DNA of 9,952 nt from an uncultured Coriobacteriaceae bacterium (lineage in GTDB: Bacteria; Actinomycetota; Coriobacteriia; Coriobacteriales; Atopobiaceae), in contig UQWE01000042.1 of the NCBI GenBank assembly GCA_900544655.1, forward strand, positions 1-9,952, written 5' to 3'. Shown here one piece after another: positions 1-6,721 of this stretch (its first letter is position 1; each line of letters opens with the position of its first letter). A program made the position numbers and the translations under genes. The notes beneath the pieces were generated by a model. It worked only from the letters and a program-made list of their open reading frames with translations. It was not told the origin of the DNA and made no database searches.

Positions 1-110
1 CAGGCCTCGACCCCATCCCCGCCTCGACGTTCACGCCTGCTCCGCGCACCGTGTGCTCCGGCGACCTGCATGACGCCGAGGGACCCAAGACGGGGGAGGG
101 TGACAACTAA
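1..110 (+). CDS. C-terminal end of an upstream gene, probably the FAD-binding subunit of a molybdenum hydroxylase (partial)
   Basis: An open frame (codons starting at position 3) runs without a stop to a TAA at 108-110. It encodes about 35 residues ending in GPKTGEGDN. The stop shares its last A with the ATG of the next gene (TAATG), which is the same arrangement seen at the next junction, so this is very likely the tail of a real gene in the same operon. In molybdenum hydroxylase operons of the CoxM-CoxS-CoxL order, the gene before the iron-sulfur subunit encodes the FAD-binding medium subunit. That assignment comes from gene order only, because the visible tail is polar, low in complexity and carries no diagnostic motif. 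It could instead be another operon member. Confidence 0.6.
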   Translation, partial: GLDPIPASTFTPAPRTVCSGDLHDAEGPKTGEGDN

Positions 111-649
111 TGCTCGTAAGCTTCTTCATTAACGACGAGTACGTCTCCGTTGACGTGCGTCCCGACACGCGCCTGCTCGACTTCCTGCGCGAGCGCGGCT
201 ACAAGAGCGTCAAGTGCGGCTGTGAGACCACCAACTGCGGCCTCTGCACCGTCTGGCTCGACGAGACCCCGGTCCTTTCCTGCGCGGTCTACATGCCTCG
301 CGTGAACGGCCGCCGCGTCACCACGCTCGAGGGCCTTCGCTCTGAGTCCGCTGAGTTCGCGCGTTGCATGATGGAGGAGGGCGCCGAGCAGTGCGGCTTC
401 TGCTCTCCGGGCCTTGTCATGAACGTGCTCGCTCTCGACCGCGACCACCCTGACGCGGATGACGAGACGATCAGCCGCTACCTCTCCGGCAACCTCTGTC
501 GTTGCACGGGCTACGCGAGCCAGCTTCGCGCCGTTCGCCGCTTCCTCGCGCGTGACCGCGTGACCGGCGTTTCGGCCCCTGCAAGCACGGAGGTCACCGG
601 CGTCGCACCCTCCGCAGACGCAACCGCGAACGAAGGGGAGGTGCGCTAA
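110..649 (+). CDS. [2Fe-2S] iron-sulfur subunit of a xanthine dehydrogenase/CO dehydrogenase-family molybdenum hydroxylase
   Basis: This 179-residue protein is the small electron-transfer subunit that passes electrons from the molybdenum site to FAD. The N-terminal plant-ferredoxin-type domain has C38-x4-C43-x2-C46 followed by C58, within CGCETTNCGLC (an extra Cys is at 36). The C-terminal helical [2Fe-2S] domain has C95-x2-C98 (QCGFCSPG) and C130-x-C132 (NLCRCTGY), the hallmark second cluster of this family. Family members are usually about 150-170 residues. The extra length is an Ala/Thr/Val-rich tail after residue 150, probably disordered. The start is supported by a purine-rich GGGGGAGGG at 92-100, about 9 bases upstream, and by overlap of the ATG with the preceding stop. 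The stop overlaps the next start by one base. The family assignment is secure; the substrate of the complex is not shown by this subunit. Confidence 0.95.
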   Translation: MLVSFFINDEYVSVDVRPDTRLLDFLRERGYKSVKCGCETTNCGLCTVWLDETPVLSCAVYMPRVNGRRVTTLEGLRSESAEFARCMMEEGAEQCGFCSPGLVMNVLALDRDHPDADDETISRYLSGNLCRCTGYASQLRAVRRFLARDRVTGVSAPASTEVTGVAPSADATANEGEVR

Positions 650-3012
650 TGGGAACCATCGGTGAGAGCGTCGTCTCTGACTCCCGCGCCGGCGAGCTTC
701 GCCAGCTTTCGCACGCCGTTGTCAAGAAAGATGCGAAGGGCCTGCTCGAGGGTCGTGCCGTCTACACGAACGACCTTGCCCCGCGCGACTCCTACATTGT
801 CAAGCTGCTGCGTTCGCCCTATGCGCACGCTCACATCCGCTCCATTGACGCCTCGCGTGCCCGTCGAATCGACGGCATCGTCGCCATCTACACCTACGAG
901 GACGTTCCCCAGGTGCGCTACACGCTTGCCGGCCAGAGCTTCCGTGAGATGAGCCCGTACGACACGATGATCCTCGACCGCACCGTGCGCTACGTCGGCG
1001 ACGAGGTTGCCATCGTGGTTGGCACGGATGAGCTCGCCATCAACGCCGCCATGCGCCTCATCAAGGTCGACTACGAGGTTCTCCCCGCCGTTCTCGACTT
1101 CGAGAAGGCGCTCGACAACCCCACGATCGTTCATGACGAGGATGACATCCGCGCCTATGTGCCCATGGGCGAGGACTTCAAGCGCAACCTCGTCTGCCAC
1201 GAGGTCTCCGAGTACGGTGATCTCGAGCGCGCGTTCGAGGAGTCTGACGTCGTCATCGACCGCGTCTACGAGACCCAGGCGACCGAGCAGTCGATGATGG
1301 AGCCCTTCAGCTCCTACGCCTACACGGACGCCCAGGATCGCGTGTGCGTGGTCGCCTCCACGCAGGTGCCGTTCCACATCCGTCGTCAGGTCTCCATCGC
1401 TCTCCAGATTCCCAAGAGCCGCGTCCGCATCATCAAGCCCCGCGTCGGCGGTGGATTCGGCGCCAAGCAGACCGGCTGCAACGAGGTCTACTCCGCGTTC
1501 TGCGCCTATAAGCTCGGCCACCCATGCAAGTGCATCTACACGCGCGAGGAGACCATGGCGAGCGGCAACACTCGCCACAAGGTGCGCATGCGCGTCCGTC
1601 TTGGCGCCATGAACGACGGCACGATCACGGCCATCGACCTCTATGCGCTGTCTGACGCCGGCGCCTACGGCTATCATGCGCCCACGACCATCGGCCTCGT
1701 CGGTCACAAGTCGCTCCCGATCTACAACCACGTCCGCGCAAGTCGCTTCTCCTATGACGTCGTCTACACCAACACGACGCCTGGCGGCGCCTTCCGTGGC
1801 TACGGCGCCACGCAGGGCCAGTTCGCGGTCGAGAGTGCCGTCAACGAGATGGCGGACAAGCTCGGGATCGATCCGTGCGAGATGCGCCTTGCCAATATCG
1901 TCCACGAGGGCGAGACCATGCCGCAGTACTACAACGAGAAGCTCGAGAGTTGCCGTCTCGATGACTGCCTACGTCGCGCCATGGAGATGATCGATTGGAA
2001 GAACAAGCCGCTCGCCCGCGACCTGGGCGACCGTGTGCGCTCTCTGGGCGTCGCCCTCACCATGCAGGGCTCCGGCATTTCCAACGTCGACATCGGATCT
2101 GTCGACCTGCGCCTCGAGGATGACGGCTTCTACGTGCTCAACATGGGCGCGACCGACGTGGGCACTGGTGGCGACACGATCCTTGCCCAGTTCGCGGCCG
2201 AGGTTCTCGGTTGCAGCACCAACCGCATCGTGGTGAACGGCGTCGACACGGACACCTCGCCTTTCGACTGCGGCTCCTACGCGAGCTCCGGCACGTACGT
2301 TACGGGCATGGCCGTCGTGAAGGCCGCGACCGAGCTGCGCGAGAAGATCCTCGAGCAGGCAGGACGCGTCATGGGCGTCGAGCCGTCCGCGCTCGACCTC
2401 GACGGCGGCCGCATCTTCGTCGCTGACGACGATGACGAGGTCCTCACCGTCGGCGAAATCGCCTCGGGCAAGATGCGCGAGATGACCTTGGACGACCTCT
2501 CCGGCCGTCTCATTGGCTTTGGTCTCCAGCCGGGCTTCCTCTCGGCGCACGCGTCTAACTCCCAGCCCGTTTCGCCCCCGCCCTTCATGGCGGGCATCGC
2601 CGAGGTCGACGTCGACAAGGCCACGGGCAAGGTCACGGTGGTCGATTACGTTTCCGCCGTCGACTGCGGCACCGTTGCCAACGCAAACCTCGCGCGCGTT
2701 CAGGCCGAGGGCGGCATCGCGCAGGGTATCGGCATGGCCCTCACCGAGGACGTGCAGCGTGCTGCGGACGGTGGCCTGCGTACGAGCAACTTCATGCAGT
2801 ACAAGATCCCTTCGCGCCTCGACGTGCCCGAGATTCGCATCGACTTCTGCCCGAGCTATGAACCCACGGGTCCGTTTGGTGCGAAGTCGATCGGCGAGGT
2901 CGTCATCAACACGCCGCTCGGTGCCATCGCGAGCGCCGTCGCGCATGCAACCGGCAACTACGTGCGCTCGCTTCCGATCACGCCCGAGAAGGCGCTGTTC
3001 GGGGAGGAGTAG
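649..3012 (+). CDS. Molybdopterin-binding catalytic subunit of a xanthine dehydrogenase-family molybdenum hydroxylase
   Basis: This 787-residue protein is the large catalytic subunit, expected to hydroxylate a purine, other N-heterocycle or aldehyde in the cytoplasm, using water as oxygen donor. The N-terminal aldehyde oxidase/xanthine dehydrogenase a/b hammerhead domain spans roughly residues 34-145, and molybdopterin-binding domains follow to near the C-terminus. Visible motifs are STQ with Q239 (cofactor-contacting Gln), GGGFGAK at 267-273, AFRGYGATQ at 381-389 with R383 (bovine Arg880 equivalent), and GAKSIGE ending at E750, the catalytic base (bovine Glu1261 equivalent). The AFRG motif is xanthine dehydrogenase-like and differs from the CO dehydrogenase CoxL active-site loop. 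Residue 274, equivalent to bovine Glu802, is Gln, so xanthine specificity cannot be assumed. An AGGGGAGG-like ribosome site lies at 634-641 and the ATG overlaps the previous stop. Equivalences to the bovine enzyme are from memory. Confidence 0.95.
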   Translation: MGTIGESVVSDSRAGELRQLSHAVVKKDAKGLLEGRAVYTNDLAPRDSYIVKLLRSPYAHAHIRSIDASRARRIDGIVAIYTYEDVPQVRYTLAGQSFREMSPYDTMILDRTVRYVGDEVAIVVGTDELAINAAMRLIKVDYEVLPAVLDFEKALDNPTIVHDEDDIRAYVPMGEDFKRNLVCHEVSEYGDLERAFEESDVVIDRVYETQATEQSMMEPFSSYAYTDAQDRVCVVASTQVPFHIRRQVSIALQIPKSRVRIIKPRVGGGFGAKQTGCNEVYSAFCAYKLGHPCKCIYTREETMASGNTRHKVRMRVRLGAMNDGTITAIDLYALSDAGAYGYHAPTTIGLVGHKSLPIYNHVRASRFSYDVVYTNTTPGGAFRGYGATQGQFAVESAVNEMADKLGIDPCEMRLANIVHEGETMPQYYNEKLESCRLDDCLRRAMEMIDWKNKPLARDLGDRVRSLGVALTMQGSGISNVDIGSVDLRLEDDGFYVLNMGATDVGTGGDTILAQFAAEVLGCSTNRIVVNGVDTDTSPFDCGSYASSGTYVTGMAVVKAATELREKILEQAGRVMGVEPSALDLDGGRIFVADDDDEVLTVGEIASGKMREMTLDDLSGRLIGFGLQPGFLSAHASNSQPVSPPPFMAGIAEVDVDKATGKVTVVDYVSAVDCGTVANANLARVQAEGGIAQGIGMALTEDVQRAADGGLRTSNFMQYKIPSRLDVPEIRIDFCPSYEPTGPFGAKSIGEVVINTPLGAIASAVAHATGNYVRSLPITPEKALFGEE

Positions 3013-3028
3013 CTGACGGATCCCGGCG

Positions 3029-3133
3029 GGCCGCCTGGGGTGCTTCGCAAACGTCCTCGCGGGCGGGCGTCTTGTGCTAAACGAGGCGTTTCGCGCTGCG
3101 GAATGTTTGCTTCAGCACCCCAGGCGGCCTTTT
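3029..3133 (+). terminator. Long terminator-like structure ending the molybdenum hydroxylase operon
   Basis: A perfect 16-bp inverted repeat, GGCCGCCTGGGGTGCT at 3029-3044 and its complement at 3114-3129, is followed directly by TTTT (3130-3133), then CGTG. It begins 17 bases after the stop of the catalytic subunit, so it is well placed to terminate that operon. The 69-base interior is unusually large and has its own pairing potential: GCAAAC (3047-3052) with GTTTGC (3105-3110), and CCTCG (3055-3059) with CGAGG (3082-3086). Strand is chosen from the T-run; the minus-strand side has none. Confidence 0.75.
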
Positions 3134-3149
3134 CGTGAACGGGGCTGGT

Positions 3150-3187
3150 GCCTTCCCGAAGCGCCTTCTCGGGCGCTCCCGGAAGGC
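3150..3187 (+). terminator. Second hairpin, possible backup terminator
   Basis: GCCTTCC (3150-3156) pairs with GGAAGGC (3181-3187), and AGCGCC (3160-3165) pairs with GGCGCT (3172-3177). A symmetric 3-base internal loop separates the two stems and the apical loop is 6 bases. It is followed by TGTTTGCG, a weak T-tract. It lies 17 bases after the previous structure's T-run, consistent with a tandem terminator, but it could be another structured element. Confidence 0.5.
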
Positions 3188-3211
3188 TGTTTGCGCTAGC
3201 TGCTTGGACTT

Positions 3212-3254
3212 AACAATCGTCCGTTCCGTTGGTTTGGCGGGGCGGGCGATTGTT
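3212..3254 (+). ncRNA. Long G-U-rich hairpin of unknown role
   Basis: AACAATCG (3212-3219) and CGATTGTT (3247-3254) are perfect inverted repeats. Pairing continues inward without a break to positions 3230/3236, giving about 19 pairs of which five are G-U, with a 5-base loop (3231-3235). The G-U pairs work only in + strand RNA; on the other strand they would be A-C mismatches. The sequence after it, TCTATTC, is only weakly T-rich. It may be a third terminator, a leader structure or a small RNA element. The type assigned is a best guess; no known RNA family was recognised. Confidence 0.35.
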
Positions 3255-3319
3255 TCTATTCAGGTCGGCTAGCGGCCCACTTTTGTTTCGAGTGTCGCCG
3301 GCATTTAGCCTCGCGGTTT

Positions 3320-3440
3320 CCGCTTTGTTTCCGCAACAAAGATGCAAACTAGGTAAAACGCAGCAGTCTACCTGCGGATTTATAAAACTGCACGAGACTG
3401 TTTACAGTAGCGGCGCACTTTTTGTCATCTTTCGTTAACG
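3320..3440 (+). promoter_or_regulatory. Probable promoter/operator zone upstream of the ABC transporter operon
   Basis: This part of the 518-base gene-free gap is clearly richer in A/T than the surrounding sequence. It contains a -10-like TATAAA (3381-3386) without a good -35, and a -35-like TTTACA (3401-3406) with TGTCAT (3423-3428) 16 bases later. Neither is a strong consensus promoter. Two inverted repeats could be operators: CTTTGTT-5-AACAAAG (3323-3341) and ACTGT-TT-ACAGT (3397-3408), the latter overlapping the candidate -35. AGGTA (3351-3355) and TACCT (3369-3373) form a weaker pair. No regulator is encoded nearby. The exact transcription start cannot be fixed from sequence alone. Confidence 0.4.
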
Positions 3441-3486
3441 AGCGGCTCGCATTCTGCACCTGTCGCCAGGCAAGGGCCTGACGGAT

Positions 3487-3505
3487 GCGGGGCAACAAGC
3501 TCCGC
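3487..3505 (+). other. Small 5' leader hairpin before the binding-protein gene
   Basis: GCGGGGC (3487-3493) pairs with GCTCCGC (3499-3505), with one G-U pair and an AACAA loop. It ends 10 bases before the GAAAGGGG ribosome site of the binding-protein gene. The hexamer GATGCG occurs on both sides (3484-3489 and 3511-3516). It could influence translation or RNA stability, but chance formation in GC-rich sequence is possible. No known riboswitch was recognised in 3441-3530. Confidence 0.3.
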
Positions 3506-3530
3506 TCACCGATGCGAAAGGGGACGCACC

Positions 3531-4415
3531 ATGGCTAAGCAGAACGTTACTCCGCACATGATCTCTCGTAGGAACTTCCTCAAGGGCGCGGGCGTCCTCG
3601 GACTGGGCGTCTTCGGTGTCGCCTCCCTCTCCGGCTGTGCTCCGGACAGCTCTTCTGCCACGGGTGGCTCTGCCTCCGGTACGACCGTCAGCGTCCTCAC
3701 CTACAACGGCAACCCGCCCTACTGCTACCTTGACGACGCCGGCAACCTCGTCGGCTATGACGTCGACGTCCTCAAGGCCGTCGACGAGAGGCTCGACAAC
3801 TACAGCTTCTCGATTGACTCCATGGACTTCAACGCGATGATCACCGCCTGCGAGTCCGGCTCCGCTGAGCTCGTCTCCTGTCAGCTCGTCCCCAACGAGG
3901 ACCGCAAGGCCAAGTTCATCTTCTGCGAGGAGCCCTTCAGCCTCTCGCCGATGGTTTTCGCCACGGCCGACCCCAACTGCAAGACGCTCGACGACATGGC
4001 AGGCAAGTCCACGATTGCCACCCCTGGCGGCTACGAGTATGGCATGCTCCAGGCCTACAACGAGAAGTATCCTGACAAGGCCCTCACCTTCGAGACCGTC
4101 TCGTCGATCACCATGGCTGACGCCTTCAAGATGATCTCTACCGGTCAGGTTGATTCCTTCCTCTGCTATGACGGCACCTTCGACGCCGTTAACGAGGAGG
4201 TTGGCGCGGGCCTGTACAAGACCGATGTCGTCATGTGCGAGTCCACGTACTTCATGTTCAATAAGGATCAGACCGAACTTCGCGACGCCGTTGACGGCGT
4301 TCTGAAGGAAATGAAGAGCGACGGCTCCCTCGCCAAGATTGCCGAGCAGGACCTTGGCACCGACGTCTTCTCTGCCTATGCCGATGCCCTCTCCGACAAC
4401 GAGCTTGTTGCCTAG
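3531..4415 (+). CDS. Tat-exported lipoprotein, amino acid ABC transporter substrate-binding protein (family 3)
   Basis: This 294-residue extracytoplasmic receptor delivers a polar amino acid or similar solute to the permeases encoded next. The N-terminus has a twin-arginine signal, S12-R-R-N-F-L-K18, a hydrophobic stretch at 20-33, and a lipobox LSGC with C36 as the lipidated residue. It is therefore expected to be folded before export and anchored to the membrane. The mature part matches bacterial solute-binding family 3: NPPYCYLDDAGNLVGYDVDV at 61-80, then VPNEDRKAKFIF around R125, the usual carboxylate-binding Arg position, and the VDSFLCYD segment around D214, a usual amino-group ligand position. 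Seven cysteines besides C36 (65, 107, 117, 132, 150, 212, 236) are many for an exported protein and fit an anaerobe. GAAAGGGG at 3516-3523 supports the start. The ligand is unknown. Confidence 0.95.
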   Translation: MAKQNVTPHMISRRNFLKGAGVLGLGVFGVASLSGCAPDSSSATGGSASGTTVSVLTYNGNPPYCYLDDAGNLVGYDVDVLKAVDERLDNYSFSIDSMDFNAMITACESGSAELVSCQLVPNEDRKAKFIFCEEPFSLSPMVFATADPNCKTLDDMAGKSTIATPGGYEYGMLQAYNEKYPDKALTFETVSSITMADAFKMISTGQVDSFLCYDGTFDAVNEEVGAGLYKTDVVMCESTYFMFNKDQTELRDAVDGVLKEMKSDGSLAKIAEQDLGTDVFSAYADALSDNELVA

Positions 4416-4432
4416 CGAGTCCGGAGACGCTT

Positions 4433-5134
4433 ATGCAGACTTCATACACGTTCACGTTCAAGGCCGAGCTTCTCCCCGGGTACATCGCGAGCATCATGAC
4501 TGCGTTTCCGATGACGCTCTACCTCATGGCGTACTCGATTCTCTTTGGCCTCATCATTGGCCTTTTCCTCACGTTGGCCCAGGTTCGCGGTGGTGCCATC
4601 CTTGCCAAGATCGCACACGGCTACATTTCGCTGATGCGTGGCATTCCGTCACTGGTCCTGATCTTCCTGCTCTTCATGGGTCTCCCACAGGTGGCTCCCG
4701 CGCTCGCGAAGCTTCCCAAGAGCACCTTCGTTCTCGTGGCCATGACCCTCATTAGCTCCGCAAACCTTGGCGAGATGATGCGAGCGAGCTACCTCGCCGT
4801 CGAACACGGCCAGACCGAAGCGGCGCTTTCCGTTGGCATGACCGAGCGCCAGGCGCTCACGCGCATCGTTCTCCCGCAGGCCGTCGCCATTGCCGTGCCC
4901 AACTTCGGCAACAACATCATCGGCATCTTCAAGGAGACGGCACTTGCGTTCTCCATCGGAACCATGGACCTGATGGGCCGCGCGACGACCATCTCCCAGG
5001 CGAGCTACGGCTCCACGAGGCTCGAGGTCTACATCGCCGTTGCCATCATCTATTGGGTGATCTGCCTCGTCCTCCAGCTCGTTACCACCCTCGTCGAGCG
5101 CGCGTCCTCGCATGGTCGCGTTATCACGGCCTAA
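4433..5134 (+). CDS. Amino acid ABC transporter permease (HisM/HisQ family), first subunit
   Basis: This 233-residue inner-membrane subunit forms half of the transport channel. About five membrane segments are visible (near residues 22-49, 68-88, 96-118, 152-175 and 199-221). LMRGIPSLVLIFLLFMGLP at 67-85 matches the family segment usually written RGTPLLVQLFLIYFGLP. The EAA loop that docks on the ATPase is EAALSVGMTERQALTRIVLP at 129-148, with the invariant Gly. Length is normal for the family. A GGAG at 4423-4426 lies 6 bases before the ATG. The gene begins 17 bases after the binding-protein stop and ends just upstream of the next permease, so co-transcription is very likely. It is expected to pair with the second permease as a heterodimer. 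Confidence 0.94.
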   Translation: MQTSYTFTFKAELLPGYIASIMTAFPMTLYLMAYSILFGLIIGLFLTLAQVRGGAILAKIAHGYISLMRGIPSLVLIFLLFMGLPQVAPALAKLPKSTFVLVAMTLISSANLGEMMRASYLAVEHGQTEAALSVGMTERQALTRIVLPQAVAIAVPNFGNNIIGIFKETALAFSIGTMDLMGRATTISQASYGSTRLEVYIAVAIIYWVICLVLQLVTTLVERASSHGRVITA

Positions 5135-5146
5135 GGAGGCATCTAT

Positions 5147-5875
5147 ATGATCGATTGGGCCTTCATCGCTGAGGCGTTCCCTCAGGTGCTCGCATCCGTT
5201 CCGGTGACGTTGCTGCTCGTGTTCGTGTCCATTCCCATAGGTTGGGTGCTGGGCATCCTCGTTGCCCTCATCAAGAACGCCAAGGTCCCGGTTCTCTACC
5301 AGATCTCTGTCGTGTTCGTCTCGTTCATGAGGTCGGTCCCGATGGTCGTCGTGCTGTTCGTCGCCTACTACTCCGTGCCACTCATCATCCAGAGCTACAT
5401 GACGTCGATCGGCCTCTCCGTCAACGTCGACGCGATTCCTGCCGCGGCCTATGCCATCTGCGCCTTCATCTTCGAGCAGACGGCGTATTCCTCGGAGGTC
5501 TTTCGCTCCGCGATCCTCGCAGTCGACAGGGGCCAGCTTGAGGCGGCCGAGAGCGTCGGTATGACGAAGACGGTGGCTTACCTGCGCATCGTGCTTCCTC
5601 AGGCCATCACGAGCGCCCTTCCCAACCTCAACGGCCTGTTCGTCGGGCTTGTGCAGGGCACCTCGCTTGCTTACTTCGTGGGCGTCTATGAGGTCATGGC
5701 CACCTCGAACTTGCTCGCCACCTCGAGCTACGCCTACATCGAGGCCTATCTCATGGCGACGGTCATCTATGAGGTGCTGAGCTTCGTGTTCAACCGCGTC
5801 TTCCGCGTCATCGAAGGCAGGGCATCCCGTTATCTGAATCTGACCGCGCCTGACGCTTCCGCCCAGACGGCCTAG
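5147..5875 (+). CDS. Amino acid ABC transporter permease (HisM/HisQ family), second subunit
   Basis: This 242-residue inner-membrane subunit is the second channel half. Membrane segments are visible near residues 13-42, 52-78, 96-110, 158-185 and 198-218. The family segment SFMRSVPMVVVLFVAYYSVP lies at 59-78, and the EAA loop EAAESVGMTKTVAYLRIVLP at 132-151. It is a clear paralogue of the preceding gene, yet diverged enough for a heterodimeric HisQ/HisM-like channel. A near-perfect AAGGAGG (5133-5139) overlaps the stop of the previous gene and sits 7 bases before the ATG, so the start is well supported. The 12-base spacing indicates an operon. Confidence 0.94.
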   Translation: MIDWAFIAEAFPQVLASVPVTLLLVFVSIPIGWVLGILVALIKNAKVPVLYQISVVFVSFMRSVPMVVVLFVAYYSVPLIIQSYMTSIGLSVNVDAIPAAAYAICAFIFEQTAYSSEVFRSAILAVDRGQLEAAESVGMTKTVAYLRIVLPQAITSALPNLNGLFVGLVQGTSLAYFVGVYEVMATSNLLATSSYAYIEAYLMATVIYEVLSFVFNRVFRVIEGRASRYLNLTAPDASAQTA

Positions 5876-5901
5876 CGCAACCATCCAAGAGGGGACTCAC
5901 A

Positions 5902-6708
<807 letters not shown>

Positions 6709-6715
6709 GGGAGGG
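6709..6715 (+). promoter_or_regulatory. Ribosome binding site that decides the start of the Amt-PII gene
   Basis: GGGAGGG lies immediately after the ATPase stop. It leaves no spacing before the ATG at 6716 but 6 bases before the ATG at 6722. Normal spacing therefore favours 6722 and shortens the protein by two residues compared with the longest reading. Confidence 0.7.
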
Positions 6716-6721
6716 ATGGCA

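Noticed and set aside
646..2946. Two long minus-strand open frames opposite the catalytic subunit
   Set aside because: They have the same shadow composition and no motif, and lie entirely within a gene whose active-site motifs are intact on the plus strand.
3229..3438. Small plus-strand open frame of 69 codons in the intergenic gap
   Set aside because: It begins with TTG inside a hairpin, lacks a ribosome site, overlaps the promoter-like zone, and its product resembles nothing recognisable.
3441..3530. Possible riboswitch in the leader of the binding-protein gene
   Set aside because: Only one short hairpin and a repeated hexamer were found; I could not match any known riboswitch core such as purine, glutamine, guanidine or SAM types.
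4649..5884. Minus-strand open frame of about 400 codons opposite both permeases
   Set aside because: It is a shadow of two permeases with clear EAA loops; its product is highly charged and low in complexity.
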